In this document: in pieces, positions 18,801 to 28,200 of the stretch
Layout: each line of letters opens with the position of its first letter
How positions within the stretch are numbered: the first letter of the stretch is position 1
NCBI GenBank assembly: GCA_024638265.1
Contig: JAHEKQ010000005.1
Coordinates: 1-64,000, forward strand
Length of the DNA: 64,000 nucleotides
DNA from: Flammeovirgaceae bacterium
Lineage (GTDB): Bacteria; Bacteroidota; Bacteroidia; Cytophagales; Cyclobacteriaceae
Direction: 5' to 3'
Made by a program: the position numbers and the translations under genes
The notes under the pieces: model-generated
What the model saw: the letters and a program-made list of their open reading frames with translations, nothing else
Told to the model about the DNA's origin: nothing
Databases searched by the model: none

Positions 18801-18843
18801 TCGCAAATAGTTGTACTAAAGCTCTGAGAATTTCTTCGCTCAT
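15811..18843 (-). CDS. ABCG-type ABC transporter with N-terminal TerB-like domain
   Basis: This 1010-residue fusion has four parts. Residues 1-140 look TerB-like (a helical domain with VFADDSYSHHEIEVINTISMVF). Residues 170-240 are a beta-rich region with NGSILRSKHGDVLYYSDL. Residues 250-480 form an ABC ATPase with Walker A GASGAGKTT (278-286), signature ISGGQ (384-388), Walker B VLFLDEP (404-410) and H441. Residues 570-1010 form an ABC-2 permease with helices interrupted by a long charged insertion of about 160 residues before the last helix. A CELC cysteine pair (490-493) lies between ATPase and permease. The order ATPase-permease is that of ABCG half transporters. Substrate unknown. Confidence 0.8.
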   Translation of the reverse strand: MSEEILRALVQLFAITTKQDGVSMEEREFVINFFKQELALDSVDTYTELYDKFSGWKAQQSGEDFVIKAPTVKDSVKTLGLCKKINKTLEQKQKVVVLMKMLEVVFADDSYSHHEIEVINTISMVFNIPKAEHTAIESFAKSREEVPADNPMLLNLDNTTEHGGNKLFHGLDGKMIFVHIPSVDMFFVRYFGVDLVTLNGFSMNPGRVYLFSNGSILRSKHGDVLYYSDLVSYFNPTYEDTRLSFHADIEELRFPSGDIGLRSISIKEGPGKLVGIMGASGAGKTTLLNVLAGLVKPTKGKIEINGFDIHNNREELRGVIGYVSQDDLLIEELTVYQNLYYNAKLCFANLSEEDLYLRVMEVLKNLGLDQRKDLRVGTVLDKTISGGQRKRLNIALELIREPGVLFLDEPTSGLSSRDSENVIDLLKELSMKGKLIFTVIHQPSSDIYKMFDKMYILDVGGFPAYYGNPVDAITYFKGITNQVDKQRGQCELCGNVNPEKIFNIIEAKVVDEYGQLTGKRKIEPQQWFEAYKKSFSEPGVPKVNEKPAKSLHIPNKFMQTWIFTIRDLLSKVSNRQYLLINLLEAPVLAALLAFVIRYRDQPTEGYIYRFNENIPAFILMAIIVALFMGMTVSAEEIIRDRKILKRESFLNLSWNSYLLGKMLILFTLSLVQTFSFVLIGNIILEIPGNFFGQWMILFACGAFANLIGLNISSAFKSAVTVYILIPLLLIPQMIFSGVIFDFEKLNNSISSRGKVPVVADFMASRWAYEAYAVDQFINNKYQRPYYPYEKEESISDIKSAYVPDILESQRTEVERELSSDNPDIKVVNEGISIINRTLTGEKYSQGLEEIVPLDPQNFSDRNNKLKLYIQDFQDYYQRRFNETVKAKEVVMMNRQKEADYDLSTMKNRYFNESLSDLVRNLDTKERVVIHEGRLIQQINPIFHEPQPNGPLDYRAHFFAPVKYFAGTQMSTFSFNLMVIWMMTLILYLALYFEVLAKFIRWAGNFNFKKR

Positions 18844-18934
18844 TCAGGCTGCATTTATCGCAATCTCTAATATAGAACCTTTCAGGAAATCTGAAGAAGG
18901 GAAATATTAAATAATCTCTAAATTACGCACGAAA

Positions 18935-20284
18935 ATGGCATCAAAAAAAATACTAATACTGGGAGCGGGAAAATCCTCCTACTCCCTGCTCAAATACCTG
19001 GCGACTAATTCCAACGACCAGGATTGGGAGGTGAAAGTGGTGGACAGGATTTTTTCAGATCATGTACTGTCCTTAAAAGCACTTGGTCATATCGAATTTA
19101 TCGAGTCAAATATACAGGATAGCATCAATCGCAATAACCTGATCAATAGTTGCGACATAGTGATATCAATGCTCCCGTCGGGCTTTCACGAAATGGTGGC
19201 AAAAGACTGTCTTCGCGCCGGCAAGAACATGGTGACGGCTTCCTATGTCTCAAATGAAATGAGGTCGCTAACGGATGAAGTACAGCGCAAGGGACTACTA
19301 TTCCTGAATGAGTGTGGACTGGATCCCGGAATAGACCACATGTCCGCCATGCAAGTGATTGACTCTCTTCGCGAAAAAGATTCAGAACTCACTGCCTTCG
19401 AAACCTTTACCGGGGGACTGCTCGCTCCCAATAACGAAGATGACAATCCGTGGGAGTATAAATTCACCTGGAATCCCAGGAATGTAGTCCTGGCAGGTAC
19501 CGGGGTTGTTAAATTCATTCAGGAAGGTCGATATAAGTATATTCCCTATTCGAGGCTATTCAGGCGGACTGAACCTATTTTCATACAGGGATATGGCCAT
19601 TTTGAAGGTTACGCCAACCGAGATTCACTGAAATACCTGGATATCTACGGTTTGAGGGGTATCAAGACCTTATACCGCGGTACCCTTAGAAGGCCTGGTT
19701 TTTGTAAAAGCTGGGATGTATTTGTTCAGATCGGGGCCACGGATGATTCCTACGAGATGGAAGACGTGGCACATATGACACACCGGCAATTCATTAATTC
19801 ATTCCTTTTCTTCAATCCGTCTGACTCCGTTGAATTGAAATTGGCACATTACCTCGGGCTTGATCTCGATGGACCGGAAATGAACCGTTTGAAATGGTCA
19901 GGGTTATTCTCCGAAGAGCTCGTCGGCTTGAACTCGGGCACCCCGGCCCAGATACTCGAACATATTCTCAGGAAAAAGTGGACACTCCATCCCGATGAAC
20001 GGGACATGATAGTCATGTGGCATAAATTCAACTTCAAGCATGAAGGGCGTGACAGGGAGATCCATTCCACCCTGGTAGCCACCGGTGAGGATGAATACAA
20101 CACCGCGATGGCGAAAACGGTAGGGCTTCCCCTTGGTATTGCCACAAAACTTATTCTGAATGGGGAAATCAAAATGACGGGAGTACGAATTCCCATCTCG
20201 TCAGAGATCTACACACCCATCTTGAATGAACTTGGCAAGCTGGGTTTCGAAATGCATGAAAGGGAAATTGACACTGAGACGTGA
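18935..20284 (+). CDS. Saccharopine dehydrogenase-family oxidoreductase
   Basis: This 449-residue enzyme opens with a Rossmann motif (KILILGAGKSSYSLLKYLA) and has NECGLDPGIDHMSAMQVIDSL, the hallmark of saccharopine dehydrogenase/reductase (LYS9-like) proteins, followed by the substrate domain with FTGGLLAPNNEDDNPWEYKFTWNP. The family interconverts saccharopine with glutamate and aminoadipate semialdehyde, or acts in lysine breakdown. It could also be a homospermidine- or carboxynorspermidine-type relative. Its stop overlaps the GTG start of the next gene by 3 bp. It is divergent from the TerB-ABC gene. Confidence 0.82.
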   Translation: MASKKILILGAGKSSYSLLKYLATNSNDQDWEVKVVDRIFSDHVLSLKALGHIEFIESNIQDSINRNNLINSCDIVISMLPSGFHEMVAKDCLRAGKNMVTASYVSNEMRSLTDEVQRKGLLFLNECGLDPGIDHMSAMQVIDSLREKDSELTAFETFTGGLLAPNNEDDNPWEYKFTWNPRNVVLAGTGVVKFIQEGRYKYIPYSRLFRRTEPIFIQGYGHFEGYANRDSLKYLDIYGLRGIKTLYRGTLRRPGFCKSWDVFVQIGATDDSYEMEDVAHMTHRQFINSFLFFNPSDSVELKLAHYLGLDLDGPEMNRLKWSGLFSEELVGLNSGTPAQILEHILRKKWTLHPDERDMIVMWHKFNFKHEGRDREIHSTLVATGEDEYNTAMAKTVGLPLGIATKLILNGEIKMTGVRIPISSEIYTPILNELGKLGFEMHEREIDTET

Positions 20285-21372
20285 TTGTTAAGAAAGAAAG
20301 GCTTCAGGCACTGGATGTATTCAGGGGAATGACCATCGCCGGTATGATCCTGGTCAACACACCGGGAAGCTGGTCTTATGTATATCCACCGCTCCGACAT
20401 GCTCAATGGCATGGATTCACCCCCACAGATCTTGTTTTCCCCTTTTTCCTGTTTGCCGTTGGTGCAGCGATGAGCTTTTCCCTAAATAAATATTCTACGG
20501 GTTCAGCTGTATCAATCAAGATAATCCGTAGAACCTTCCTGATATTTCTTATCGGAGTTCTTCTCAATTTATTTCCTTTTTATAATGCTGATCTGTCCAC
20601 TTTCAGGATCATGGGGGTACTCCAGAGAATAGCACTGGCTTATGGCATTGGGGCTTTTCTCTGCTATTTCTCCACTACCCGTTACCTTTACCTGTTATCG
20701 ATAATAATCCTCCTCGGATACTGGGTAACTCTGTGGTTGTTTGGAACAGGGGACCCATATTCCCTGGAAGGCAACGCAGTTCTGAAGCTGGACTTACTTA
20801 TACTTGGCGCTGACCACATGTGGGGTGGACAAGGAATACCGTTTGATCCTGAAGGATTATTGAGTACCCTGCCTTCCGCTGTAAATGTCATCATTGGATT
20901 TCTTGTCGGAAAATCCATTCAAGCATCCGACAATAAGCATATCCTGTTGAACAAACTCTACATAACTGGCACCCTCATGATATTCAGCGCTATGGTTTGG
21001 GATATCTACTTTCCGATCAACAAACCCATATGGACCAGTTCTTATGTACTCATAACCTCGGGAATCGCAATCATCATTATCAGTTTCTTCATATATTTCA
21101 TTGATATCAAAGGCATGAAGGCCTGGATACAACCCTTCCTGGTATTCGGTACTAATCCACTGATCATATATGCCCTCTCTATTGTTTGGGTTAAAGTATA
21201 CTTCCGCATCCCTACGGAGGATGGAACTGCCTACGGCTGGATCTACCAGAATATTTTTGTGCCGATAGGGGGTAACATGATGGGATCCCTGTTGTTCGCC
21301 CTGGCTCATGTGGTAGTACTATGGATGATCGGGATGGTTCTGTACAGGAAAAATATTCTGATCAAGATTTAG
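20281..21372 (+). CDS. HGSNAT/NagX-like membrane acyltransferase (DUF5009)
   Basis: This 363-residue protein has about ten membrane helices. The N-terminus LQALDVFRGMTIAGMILVNTPGSWSYVYPPLRHAQWHGFTPTDLVFPFFLFAVG is the signature of the DUF5009/NagX family related to heparan-alpha-glucosaminide N-acetyltransferase, with the likely catalytic His in the AQWHG segment. These proteins are thought to acetylate amino sugars across the membrane. The start is a GTG overlapping the previous stop, so it is probably co-transcribed with the saccharopine dehydrogenase gene; a functional link is not obvious. Confidence 0.82.
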   Translation: MIVKKERLQALDVFRGMTIAGMILVNTPGSWSYVYPPLRHAQWHGFTPTDLVFPFFLFAVGAAMSFSLNKYSTGSAVSIKIIRRTFLIFLIGVLLNLFPFYNADLSTFRIMGVLQRIALAYGIGAFLCYFSTTRYLYLLSIIILLGYWVTLWLFGTGDPYSLEGNAVLKLDLLILGADHMWGGQGIPFDPEGLLSTLPSAVNVIIGFLVGKSIQASDNKHILLNKLYITGTLMIFSAMVWDIYFPINKPIWTSSYVLITSGIAIIIISFFIYFIDIKGMKAWIQPFLVFGTNPLIIYALSIVWVKVYFRIPTEDGTAYGWIYQNIFVPIGGNMMGSLLFALAHVVVLWMIGMVLYRKNILIKI

Positions 21373-21397
21373 ATTTTTAGGTGATCCTCTATCTTTG
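21368..21397 (+). promoter_or_regulatory. Candidate promoter of dgt
   Basis: TATCTTTG at 21390-21397 matches the Bacteroidota -7 element; TTTA at 21368-21371 with 18-bp spacing is a possible -33 element. The dgt ATG is only 5 bp after the box, so the mRNA would be nearly leaderless. Confidence 0.4.
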
Positions 21398-21402
21398 GCG
21401 GC

Positions 21403-22749
21403 ATGATGGAATGGACCAAGCTGCTGAATGCCGGAAGAAAAACCGGGGAGAAAACAGCCAAATTTGAATCGGTAAGAAGCCCGTTTGAAGCAGACTTTGA
21501 CCGTATTATTTTCAGCCATCCGTTCCGGAGGCTCCAGGACAAAACCCAGGTTCATCCACTTCCCGAAGATGATTTTGTTCATACCCGGTTAAGTCACAGT
21601 CTTGAAGTTTCATCGGTGGGGAGGTCTTTGGGAAAGAGCGTCGGCCAGGTGATCCTCGAACGGCACCCTGAATTGAAGGAGCACTACAGCCTGCACGATT
21701 TTGGTGGGATCGTAGCCGCTGCCGCCTTGGCACACGATATCGGGAATCCCCCTTTCGGGCATTCAGGTGAAAAGGCAATTTCTGATTACTTCAGGGATAA
21801 GGGAACTGAACTGGGGCTGAAATCACAAATGACCGAAAAGCAGTGGGCTGACCTTACGAATTTTGAAGGGAATGCCCAGGGCTTCAGGATATTAACCAGC
21901 AACCGATACCTCGGTTTACGACTTACAGGAGCCACACTCGCAGCGTTCAGTAAGTATCCCCGGGAATCGGTGATCGATAAACGCGACCCTAAGCGCCGAA
22001 GTCAGAAAAAGTATGGCTACTTCCAGTCGGAGAAAGATGTCTTCGCAGAAGTGGCCTCGAGACTCGAACTTCTATCGCTAGGGGAAAACTCCTGGGCAAG
22101 ACATCCCCTAACCTTCCTGGTGGAAGCGGCCGATGACATTTGCTATGCGATTATCGACCTGGAGGATGGCTGCCGACTGGGATTGGTTTCCTACAAGGAT
22201 ACCGAAGAACTTCTCATTCCTATTGTCGGGGAGAAATTCAACCGCAGAAAACTGGAGGAATCCGGAAGTGTGGAGGAGAAGATTGGAGTCCTCAGGGCAC
22301 TGGCTATCACCAACCTGATCCAGCAATGTTGTGACCTATTCCTCACCTCGGAAAATTCCTTATTGGAAGCCAGCCTCGATACCTCACTAACTGAATTAGT
22401 ACCCGCTTCAAATGCTTTGTCCGAAATCATCAGGATCTCACTCGATTCGATATACCGGTCCCGGAAGGTACTTGAAATTGAAGCTGTTGGTTATGAAGTG
22501 ATTCCCGGTATCCTGGAAACGATCACCGAAGCCTGTTATTTCAGTTATCTTAACCCGGGAAAGCAAACTGGGAAGCATCAGAATATCATACGACTTCTCC
22601 CGGCCGAGATGAAGGAGTCGCTGGACGAAAAAAACCTCTCTGCCTATGATATGTCAATGCTTTGTACCGATTTCGTGTCAGGTATGACAGACCGTGGGGC
22701 AATCGGTTTTTACAGGTTGATAAAAGGGATCGATTTACCCCGAGGGTAA
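21403..22749 (+). CDS. dgt: Deoxyguanosinetriphosphate triphosphohydrolase
   Basis: Dgt is an HD-domain dNTP triphosphohydrolase that removes triphosphate from dGTP and related dNTPs. Visible motifs are FSHPFRRLQDKTQVHPLP, the first HD-domain histidine in HTRLSHSLEVSSVGRSLG, and the H111-D112 pair in ALAHDIGNPPFGHSGE, all typical. The 448-residue length suits the longer Dgt type. The start can be either of two adjacent ATGs (21403 or 21406). A -7-like box ends 5 bp before the first one. The MMPL gene follows 43 bp later. Confidence 0.92.
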   Translation: MMEWTKLLNAGRKTGEKTAKFESVRSPFEADFDRIIFSHPFRRLQDKTQVHPLPEDDFVHTRLSHSLEVSSVGRSLGKSVGQVILERHPELKEHYSLHDFGGIVAAAALAHDIGNPPFGHSGEKAISDYFRDKGTELGLKSQMTEKQWADLTNFEGNAQGFRILTSNRYLGLRLTGATLAAFSKYPRESVIDKRDPKRRSQKKYGYFQSEKDVFAEVASRLELLSLGENSWARHPLTFLVEAADDICYAIIDLEDGCRLGLVSYKDTEELLIPIVGEKFNRRKLEESGSVEEKIGVLRALAITNLIQQCCDLFLTSENSLLEASLDTSLTELVPASNALSEIIRISLDSIYRSRKVLEIEAVGYEVIPGILETITEACYFSYLNPGKQTGKHQNIIRLLPAEMKESLDEKNLSAYDMSMLCTDFVSGMTDRGAIGFYRLIKGIDLPRG

Positions 22750-22785
22750 AACTACTTTAGGAACCCCAAATCCCTAAATATTCAT

Positions 22786-22793
22786 TACCTTTG
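22786..22793 (+). promoter_or_regulatory. Candidate -7 element upstream of the MMPL transporter gene
   Basis: TACCTTTG matches the Bacteroidota TAnnTTTG consensus. No good -33 element is visible at the usual spacing. The last base of the box is the first base of an in-frame GTG, which argues that translation starts at the later ATG (22808). Confidence 0.35.
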
Positions 22794-22807
22794 TGGCTTG
22801 TTTCGAA

Positions 22808-25267
22808 ATGTGGACCAAGCTCTCCCATAAAATAATAAAATACAGGCTCCCCCTACTGATTCTGATAGGGTTGGTAACCGCGTTTATGGGATACCATGGG
22901 ATCAATGCCGAGATGTCTTACAACTACAAGGCAACGGTTCCCAAGAATGACCCGCAAATGATCGAGTTCGAGAACTTTCGAGCAGAATTCGGTCAGGATG
23001 GCACCGTAGTAGCTTTAGGATTCCAGGATAGTTCGGTATTCAATCCCGAAAAATTCAAGCTTTACGCCCAACTAAGTAACGACCTGAAGGATATTGAACA
23101 CATTGTTGAGGTGGTCTCTATTCCGCTCATTAAGCGAATGGTCAAAGCGGAAACCGGGAGAAAGTTTATCCTCGAGCCGATCTTCAATGAAATACCTGCC
23201 GATCGTCCAACATTGGACAGCCTCCTGGCAGTTGCCAAGGAACAAAAGTTTTTCAGTCAACGACTGATTAATGAGGAAAGTGGTGCAATCATGTTGCTCC
23301 TCTCAATTTCCGGAGATATGATCAACACACCGACCCGGCTGACCATCACAGACCAGATCATTGAGCTGGGTGAAAAATTTGAACGGGATAGCGGCATAAA
23401 AGTACGATATGCGGGCCTTCCTTTTGTCAGATCGGTTATCGCCGGGCAGGTCGGTGACGAATTGAAGATCTTTCTGGCATTGTCAATTGCCGTCACAGGA
23501 TTTATTCTTTTGTTGTTTTTCCGGTCTTGGGATGCTTTCATTTTCCCTATGATCATCATAGCGGTGGTGATCGTCTGGGTTTTTGGAACTATTGTACTTT
23601 TCGGGTTTAAAGTATCCATTCTTACCAGCCTCGTACCACCCTTGATAGTGGTAATAGGTATCCCCAACAGTGTATACCTCACCAACAAGTACCATCAGGA
23701 GTACCAGATGCACGGCAATAAAGTATGGGCCATCAGCCGTGTAATCAGGAAGATTGGTTTAGTCACCCTGATCACAAACTTCACCACTGCCATCGGCTTT
23801 CTGGTCCTCATCTCGACGGACATAGTCGTTTTACGTGAGTTTGGAATCATCGCGGGCCTTAACATTCTGGCCACATTCGTTGTAAGTATTGTCCTCATCC
23901 CGGCTGTATTCTATTGGTTGCCACCCCCCACGACTAAACAGATGAGCCATCTGAAGTTCAAACCTCTGGACATCGCACTTACTGCGATGGATACGGTGGT
24001 TCATCGGCACAGAACGATTGTTTATGTGATTACCGCTTTGATCCTTGTTGCGGCATTTATTGGTATGTCAAGAGTAAATGCCGTCTCTTATATTGTGGAT
24101 GATTTACCGGAAGAGAGCGAAATCCAACAGGACCTGGAGTTTTTTGAAGCCAATTTTAGTGGAATCATGCCTCTTGAGATCGTGGTAGATACCAAAAAGC
24201 GCCGCGGGATCACACGCTTATCCTCCATTCGCCAGATTAACGAGATGGAAGAAATGCTGGAATCTCAACCTGAGATCTCCAGGCCCGTTTCGATGATAAG
24301 CCTCGTAAAAGCAACACGGCAGGCGTTTTACAATAATAATCCTGACCGATATGACATCCCCTCCAATAATCGCGAGAGGGGCTTTCTGCTTCGCTATCTC
24401 AACAATGATGGTGACAGCATGGACATGATATACAGTTTTGTAGATACTTCCCTTCAAAAAATGAGGGTATCCATGCAGGTTGCCGACATAGGAAGTGACC
24501 GGATGGAGGAACTACTCAACGAGCGGGTCAGACCACAAATAGATTCCATTTTTGCCGGAACGGATATCGAAGTAACTATCACCGGTACTACACCCCTCTT
24601 TGTCAAGGGAAATAAGTTTCTCATTGAAAATCTGCGAAACAGCCTTATCCTGGCTTTCATAATAATTGCCATTACCATGGGGGTGTTGTTTGCTAATGTG
24701 CGGATGATCCTTATCTCAATAGTACCCAATGTAATCCCGCTACTGATCACCGCAGGAATTATGGGATTCTTCAATATTCCCCTAAAACCAAGCACGGCCC
24801 TTATATTCAGCATTGCATTTGGTATCTCGGTGGATGACTCCATTCATTACCTGGCTAAATACAGGCAGGAATTATTTGGCAACCAGTTCTTCGTTCCATT
24901 TGCTGTCAGTAAAAGTATTCGTGAAACAGGAGCAAGTATGATGTATACCTCCATCATTCTCTTTGCGGGGTTTGTCATATTTACGGGTTCTGATTTTGGT
25001 GGAACGGTGGCTTTGGGAATTCTAACTAGCACCACACTCCTGATCGCAATGGTCACGAATCTGGTATTGCTGCCTTCATTGATTATGACTTTTGATGACG
25101 GTAAGAGAAAGCTCAACAAACACCCGATTATCGAGCAGTATGACAGCTCGTTTTACGCGGAAGACGATGATGAGGAAATTGACTTGAATAAGTTAGAAGT
25201 GTACAGGGTCAACCGATCGGAATTGACCTTTATCAACGAGGATAAAAAAGAAAAGGAAGAGAAGTGA
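22808..25267 (+). CDS. RND/MMPL-family transporter
   Basis: This protein of about 819 residues has two repeated RND halves, each with one leading helix, a periplasmic domain and a block of five helices. The helix blocks include GFILLLFFRSWDAFIFPMIIIAVVIVWVFG and the acidic GISVDDSIHYLAKYR, which resembles the proton-relay helix of MMPL proteins. It most resembles bacterial predicted exporters of the MMPL/hopanoid (HpnN) and patched-like kind, so a lipid substrate is possible. I use the ATG at 22808; a GTG at 22793 is in frame but overlaps a -7-like box. Its stop overlaps the ileS start by 4 bp. Confidence 0.82.
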   Translation: MWTKLSHKIIKYRLPLLILIGLVTAFMGYHGINAEMSYNYKATVPKNDPQMIEFENFRAEFGQDGTVVALGFQDSSVFNPEKFKLYAQLSNDLKDIEHIVEVVSIPLIKRMVKAETGRKFILEPIFNEIPADRPTLDSLLAVAKEQKFFSQRLINEESGAIMLLLSISGDMINTPTRLTITDQIIELGEKFERDSGIKVRYAGLPFVRSVIAGQVGDELKIFLALSIAVTGFILLLFFRSWDAFIFPMIIIAVVIVWVFGTIVLFGFKVSILTSLVPPLIVVIGIPNSVYLTNKYHQEYQMHGNKVWAISRVIRKIGLVTLITNFTTAIGFLVLISTDIVVLREFGIIAGLNILATFVVSIVLIPAVFYWLPPPTTKQMSHLKFKPLDIALTAMDTVVHRHRTIVYVITALILVAAFIGMSRVNAVSYIVDDLPEESEIQQDLEFFEANFSGIMPLEIVVDTKKRRGITRLSSIRQINEMEEMLESQPEISRPVSMISLVKATRQAFYNNNPDRYDIPSNNRERGFLLRYLNNDGDSMDMIYSFVDTSLQKMRVSMQVADIGSDRMEELLNERVRPQIDSIFAGTDIEVTITGTTPLFVKGNKFLIENLRNSLILAFIIIAITMGVLFANVRMILISIVPNVIPLLITAGIMGFFNIPLKPSTALIFSIAFGISVDDSIHYLAKYRQELFGNQFFVPFAVSKSIRETGASMMYTSIILFAGFVIFTGSDFGGTVALGILTSTTLLIAMVTNLVLLPSLIMTFDDGKRKLNKHPIIEQYDSSFYAEDDDEEIDLNKLEVYRVNRSELTFINEDKKEKEEK

Positions 25268-28200
25268 AATACAGGGAGTATAAGGAGAAGAATCCGGCAC
25301 AAATGACCGGGGAACTACTTCGATACTGGAAAGAAAACCAGGTCTTCGAAAAGTCGGTAAACAATCGCCCGAAAGATAATTCCTTTACGTTCTATGAAGG
25401 CCCACCTTCTGCCAACGGAACCCCCGGCATACATCACGTCATGGCAAGAACGGTTAAGGATCTGTTTTGCCGATTCAAAACTATGACGGGTTATCGCGTG
25501 GAGAGGAAAGGTGGATGGGACACCCACGGACTGCCCGTGGAACTCCAGGTGGAAAAAGAACTCGGGATCAGTAAGGAGGATATTGGCAAGAAGATTACGG
25601 TGGAGGAGTACAATGCCCGCTGTCGTGAGACTGTCATGAAATATAAGGGTGAATGGGATGCACTGACAGACCAGATGGGTTATTGGGTAGACCTCGATGA
25701 TCCCTATGTGACTTTTAAGCCCGAATACATAGAAACACTTTGGTGGTTACTGAGGCAACTCTATGATAAAGGCCTGCTCTACAAAGGTTATACCATCCAA
25801 CCCTATTCACCGGCTGCAGGTACCGGACTGAGTTCACACGAACTGAACCAACCTGGAACTTACAAGAATGTCAAGGACACTACCATTACCGCGCAGTTCA
25901 AGGTAAAAGGTACGGAAAACGATTATTTTCTGGCGTGGACAACAACGCCGTGGACCCTTGCTGCTAATAATGGGCTAGCCATAGGTGAAAATATTGAATA
26001 TGTTAAGGTCAGCACCTTCAATCAGTATACTTACGAGAAAGTGAATGTGATTCTGGCAAAAGACCGGATGTCGGCCTATTTCAATGAAAAAGCATCTGAA
26101 ATCCCACTTGATGAGTACAAGCCAGGTGATAAGCTTATACCCTACCAGGTAATCGACAGTTTTAAAGGAAAGAAACTTACCGGTATGCGCTATGAACAGC
26201 TGATGCCCTATATACCACTGCCCGACCCTGCTTTTACCGTAGTCGCAGGAGATTTCGTTACTACCGAAGACGGAACAGGTATTGTTCATATTTCCCGGAC
26301 CTTCGGTGCAGATGACTTCAAGGCCAGTGTTCAGCATGGACTACCCGGTGTTTTCGTGAAGGATGAAGAGGGAAATGATGTGCCCATTGTGGATAAACAA
26401 GGGCGCTATGTAAATGAGATCACCGACTTTGCCGGGATGTATGTCCGCAATGAGTACTATCCTAAGGAGGAAATGCCTGAGAAATCGCTGGACGTTCAGA
26501 TAGCCATCAAGTTGAAGGAGGACAATAAAGCCTTTTTGGTCAACAAGTACGAACATACCTATCCCCATTGCTGGCGTACCGATAAACCCGTCTTGTATTA
26601 CCCCATGGATAGCTGGTTTATCAAGACCACGGCTCTTAAGGATAAATTAGTTGATCTCAACAATACGATAAACTGGAAACCGGAGTCGACCGGAAAGGGC
26701 CGCTTTGGCAACTGGTTGGAAAATCTCGTTGACTGGAACCTGTCAAGGTCCCGATTCTGGGGAACACCCCTTCCTATTTGGGTCAGCGAAGACGGACTTG
26801 AGCAAAAGTGTATTGGATCAATAGCCGAGCTGCGAGAGGAGGTTAAAATATCCGTCGGGAAGGGATTCATGGCAAGTGAACTTCCCGAAGATTTCGATCC
26901 CCACCGACCCTTCGTGGATGATATCATCCTCGTGAGTGAAAGCGGTAATAAGATGAAAAGGGTACCTGACCTGATTGACGTCTGGTTTGATTCCGGGGCT
27001 ATGCCATATGCGCAGCTCCACTATCCCTTCGAAAACGAGGATGCCTTTAAAGATAACTATCCCGCCGATTTTATCGCTGAGGGCGTTGACCAGACCAGGG
27101 GATGGTTCTTTACACTTCACGCTATTGCAGCGCTTCTTTTTGATTCTGTGGCTTTCAGGAACGTGATTGCCAACGGACTGGTACTCGATAAGGACGGGAA
27201 TAAGATGTCAAAAAGGCTGGGTAATGCCATCGATCCTTTCAAGACTCTTGAGCAATACGGTCCTGATGCAACCCGGTGGTATATGATTTCCAATGCCAAC
27301 CCCTGGGACAACCTGAAATTTAACCTCGACGGGGTAGATGAGGTAAAGAGAAGATTTTTTGGGACTATTCAGAATACGTATTCATTCTTTGCATTATATG
27401 CGAATCTCGATGAATTTACCTATCAGGAAGATCCGATACCGTTGAACAAGCGGACAGAAAGTGATCAATGGATCCTGTCGAAGCTCAATACGACCATAGG
27501 TAAGGTCAGGGATTCACTTAATGATTATGAACCCACACGTGCCGCGAGGCTCATAATGAATTTCACGATCGATGACCTCAGTAATTGGTATGTGAGACTC
27601 AATAGAAAACGGTTCTGGAAGGGTGAATACAGCGATGACAAGATCGCCGCCTACCAGACGCTTTACGTTTGCCTTATAACCATTGCCAAACTGAGTGCTC
27701 CCATTGCACCCTTTTATTTCGATCGGCTTTTCCTCGACCTCAACACCGTGTCAGGGCTTGAAGATGCAGAATCTGTTCATCTTACGGATTATCCTTCCAG
27801 TGACGAATCCCTCATCGACCCGGTCCTCGAAGATAAGATGGGCCAGGCGCAGAGGATTTCAAGTCTGGTTCACTCACTCCGGAAAAAACACAGGATTAAG
27901 GTTCGTCAACCACTTCACAAGATTCTCCTACCACAGATCAGCAACGAATTCAGGGATCATGTAATGGCGGTAAAGGACATCATTCTCAACGAAATTAATA
28001 TCAAAGAGATTGAATTTGTGACTGAAGACTCGGGGATCCTGGTTAAAAGGATTAAGCCTAACTTCAGAAAAATAGGTCAAACCTATGGCTCTGATACCCA
28101 AGTCGTGGCAAAGGTGATACAGTCTATGGACAACGATGCAATTGCAGCACTGGAGGAGGATGACCGATTCACGTTTACCGTCGATGGCAAAGACTATACG

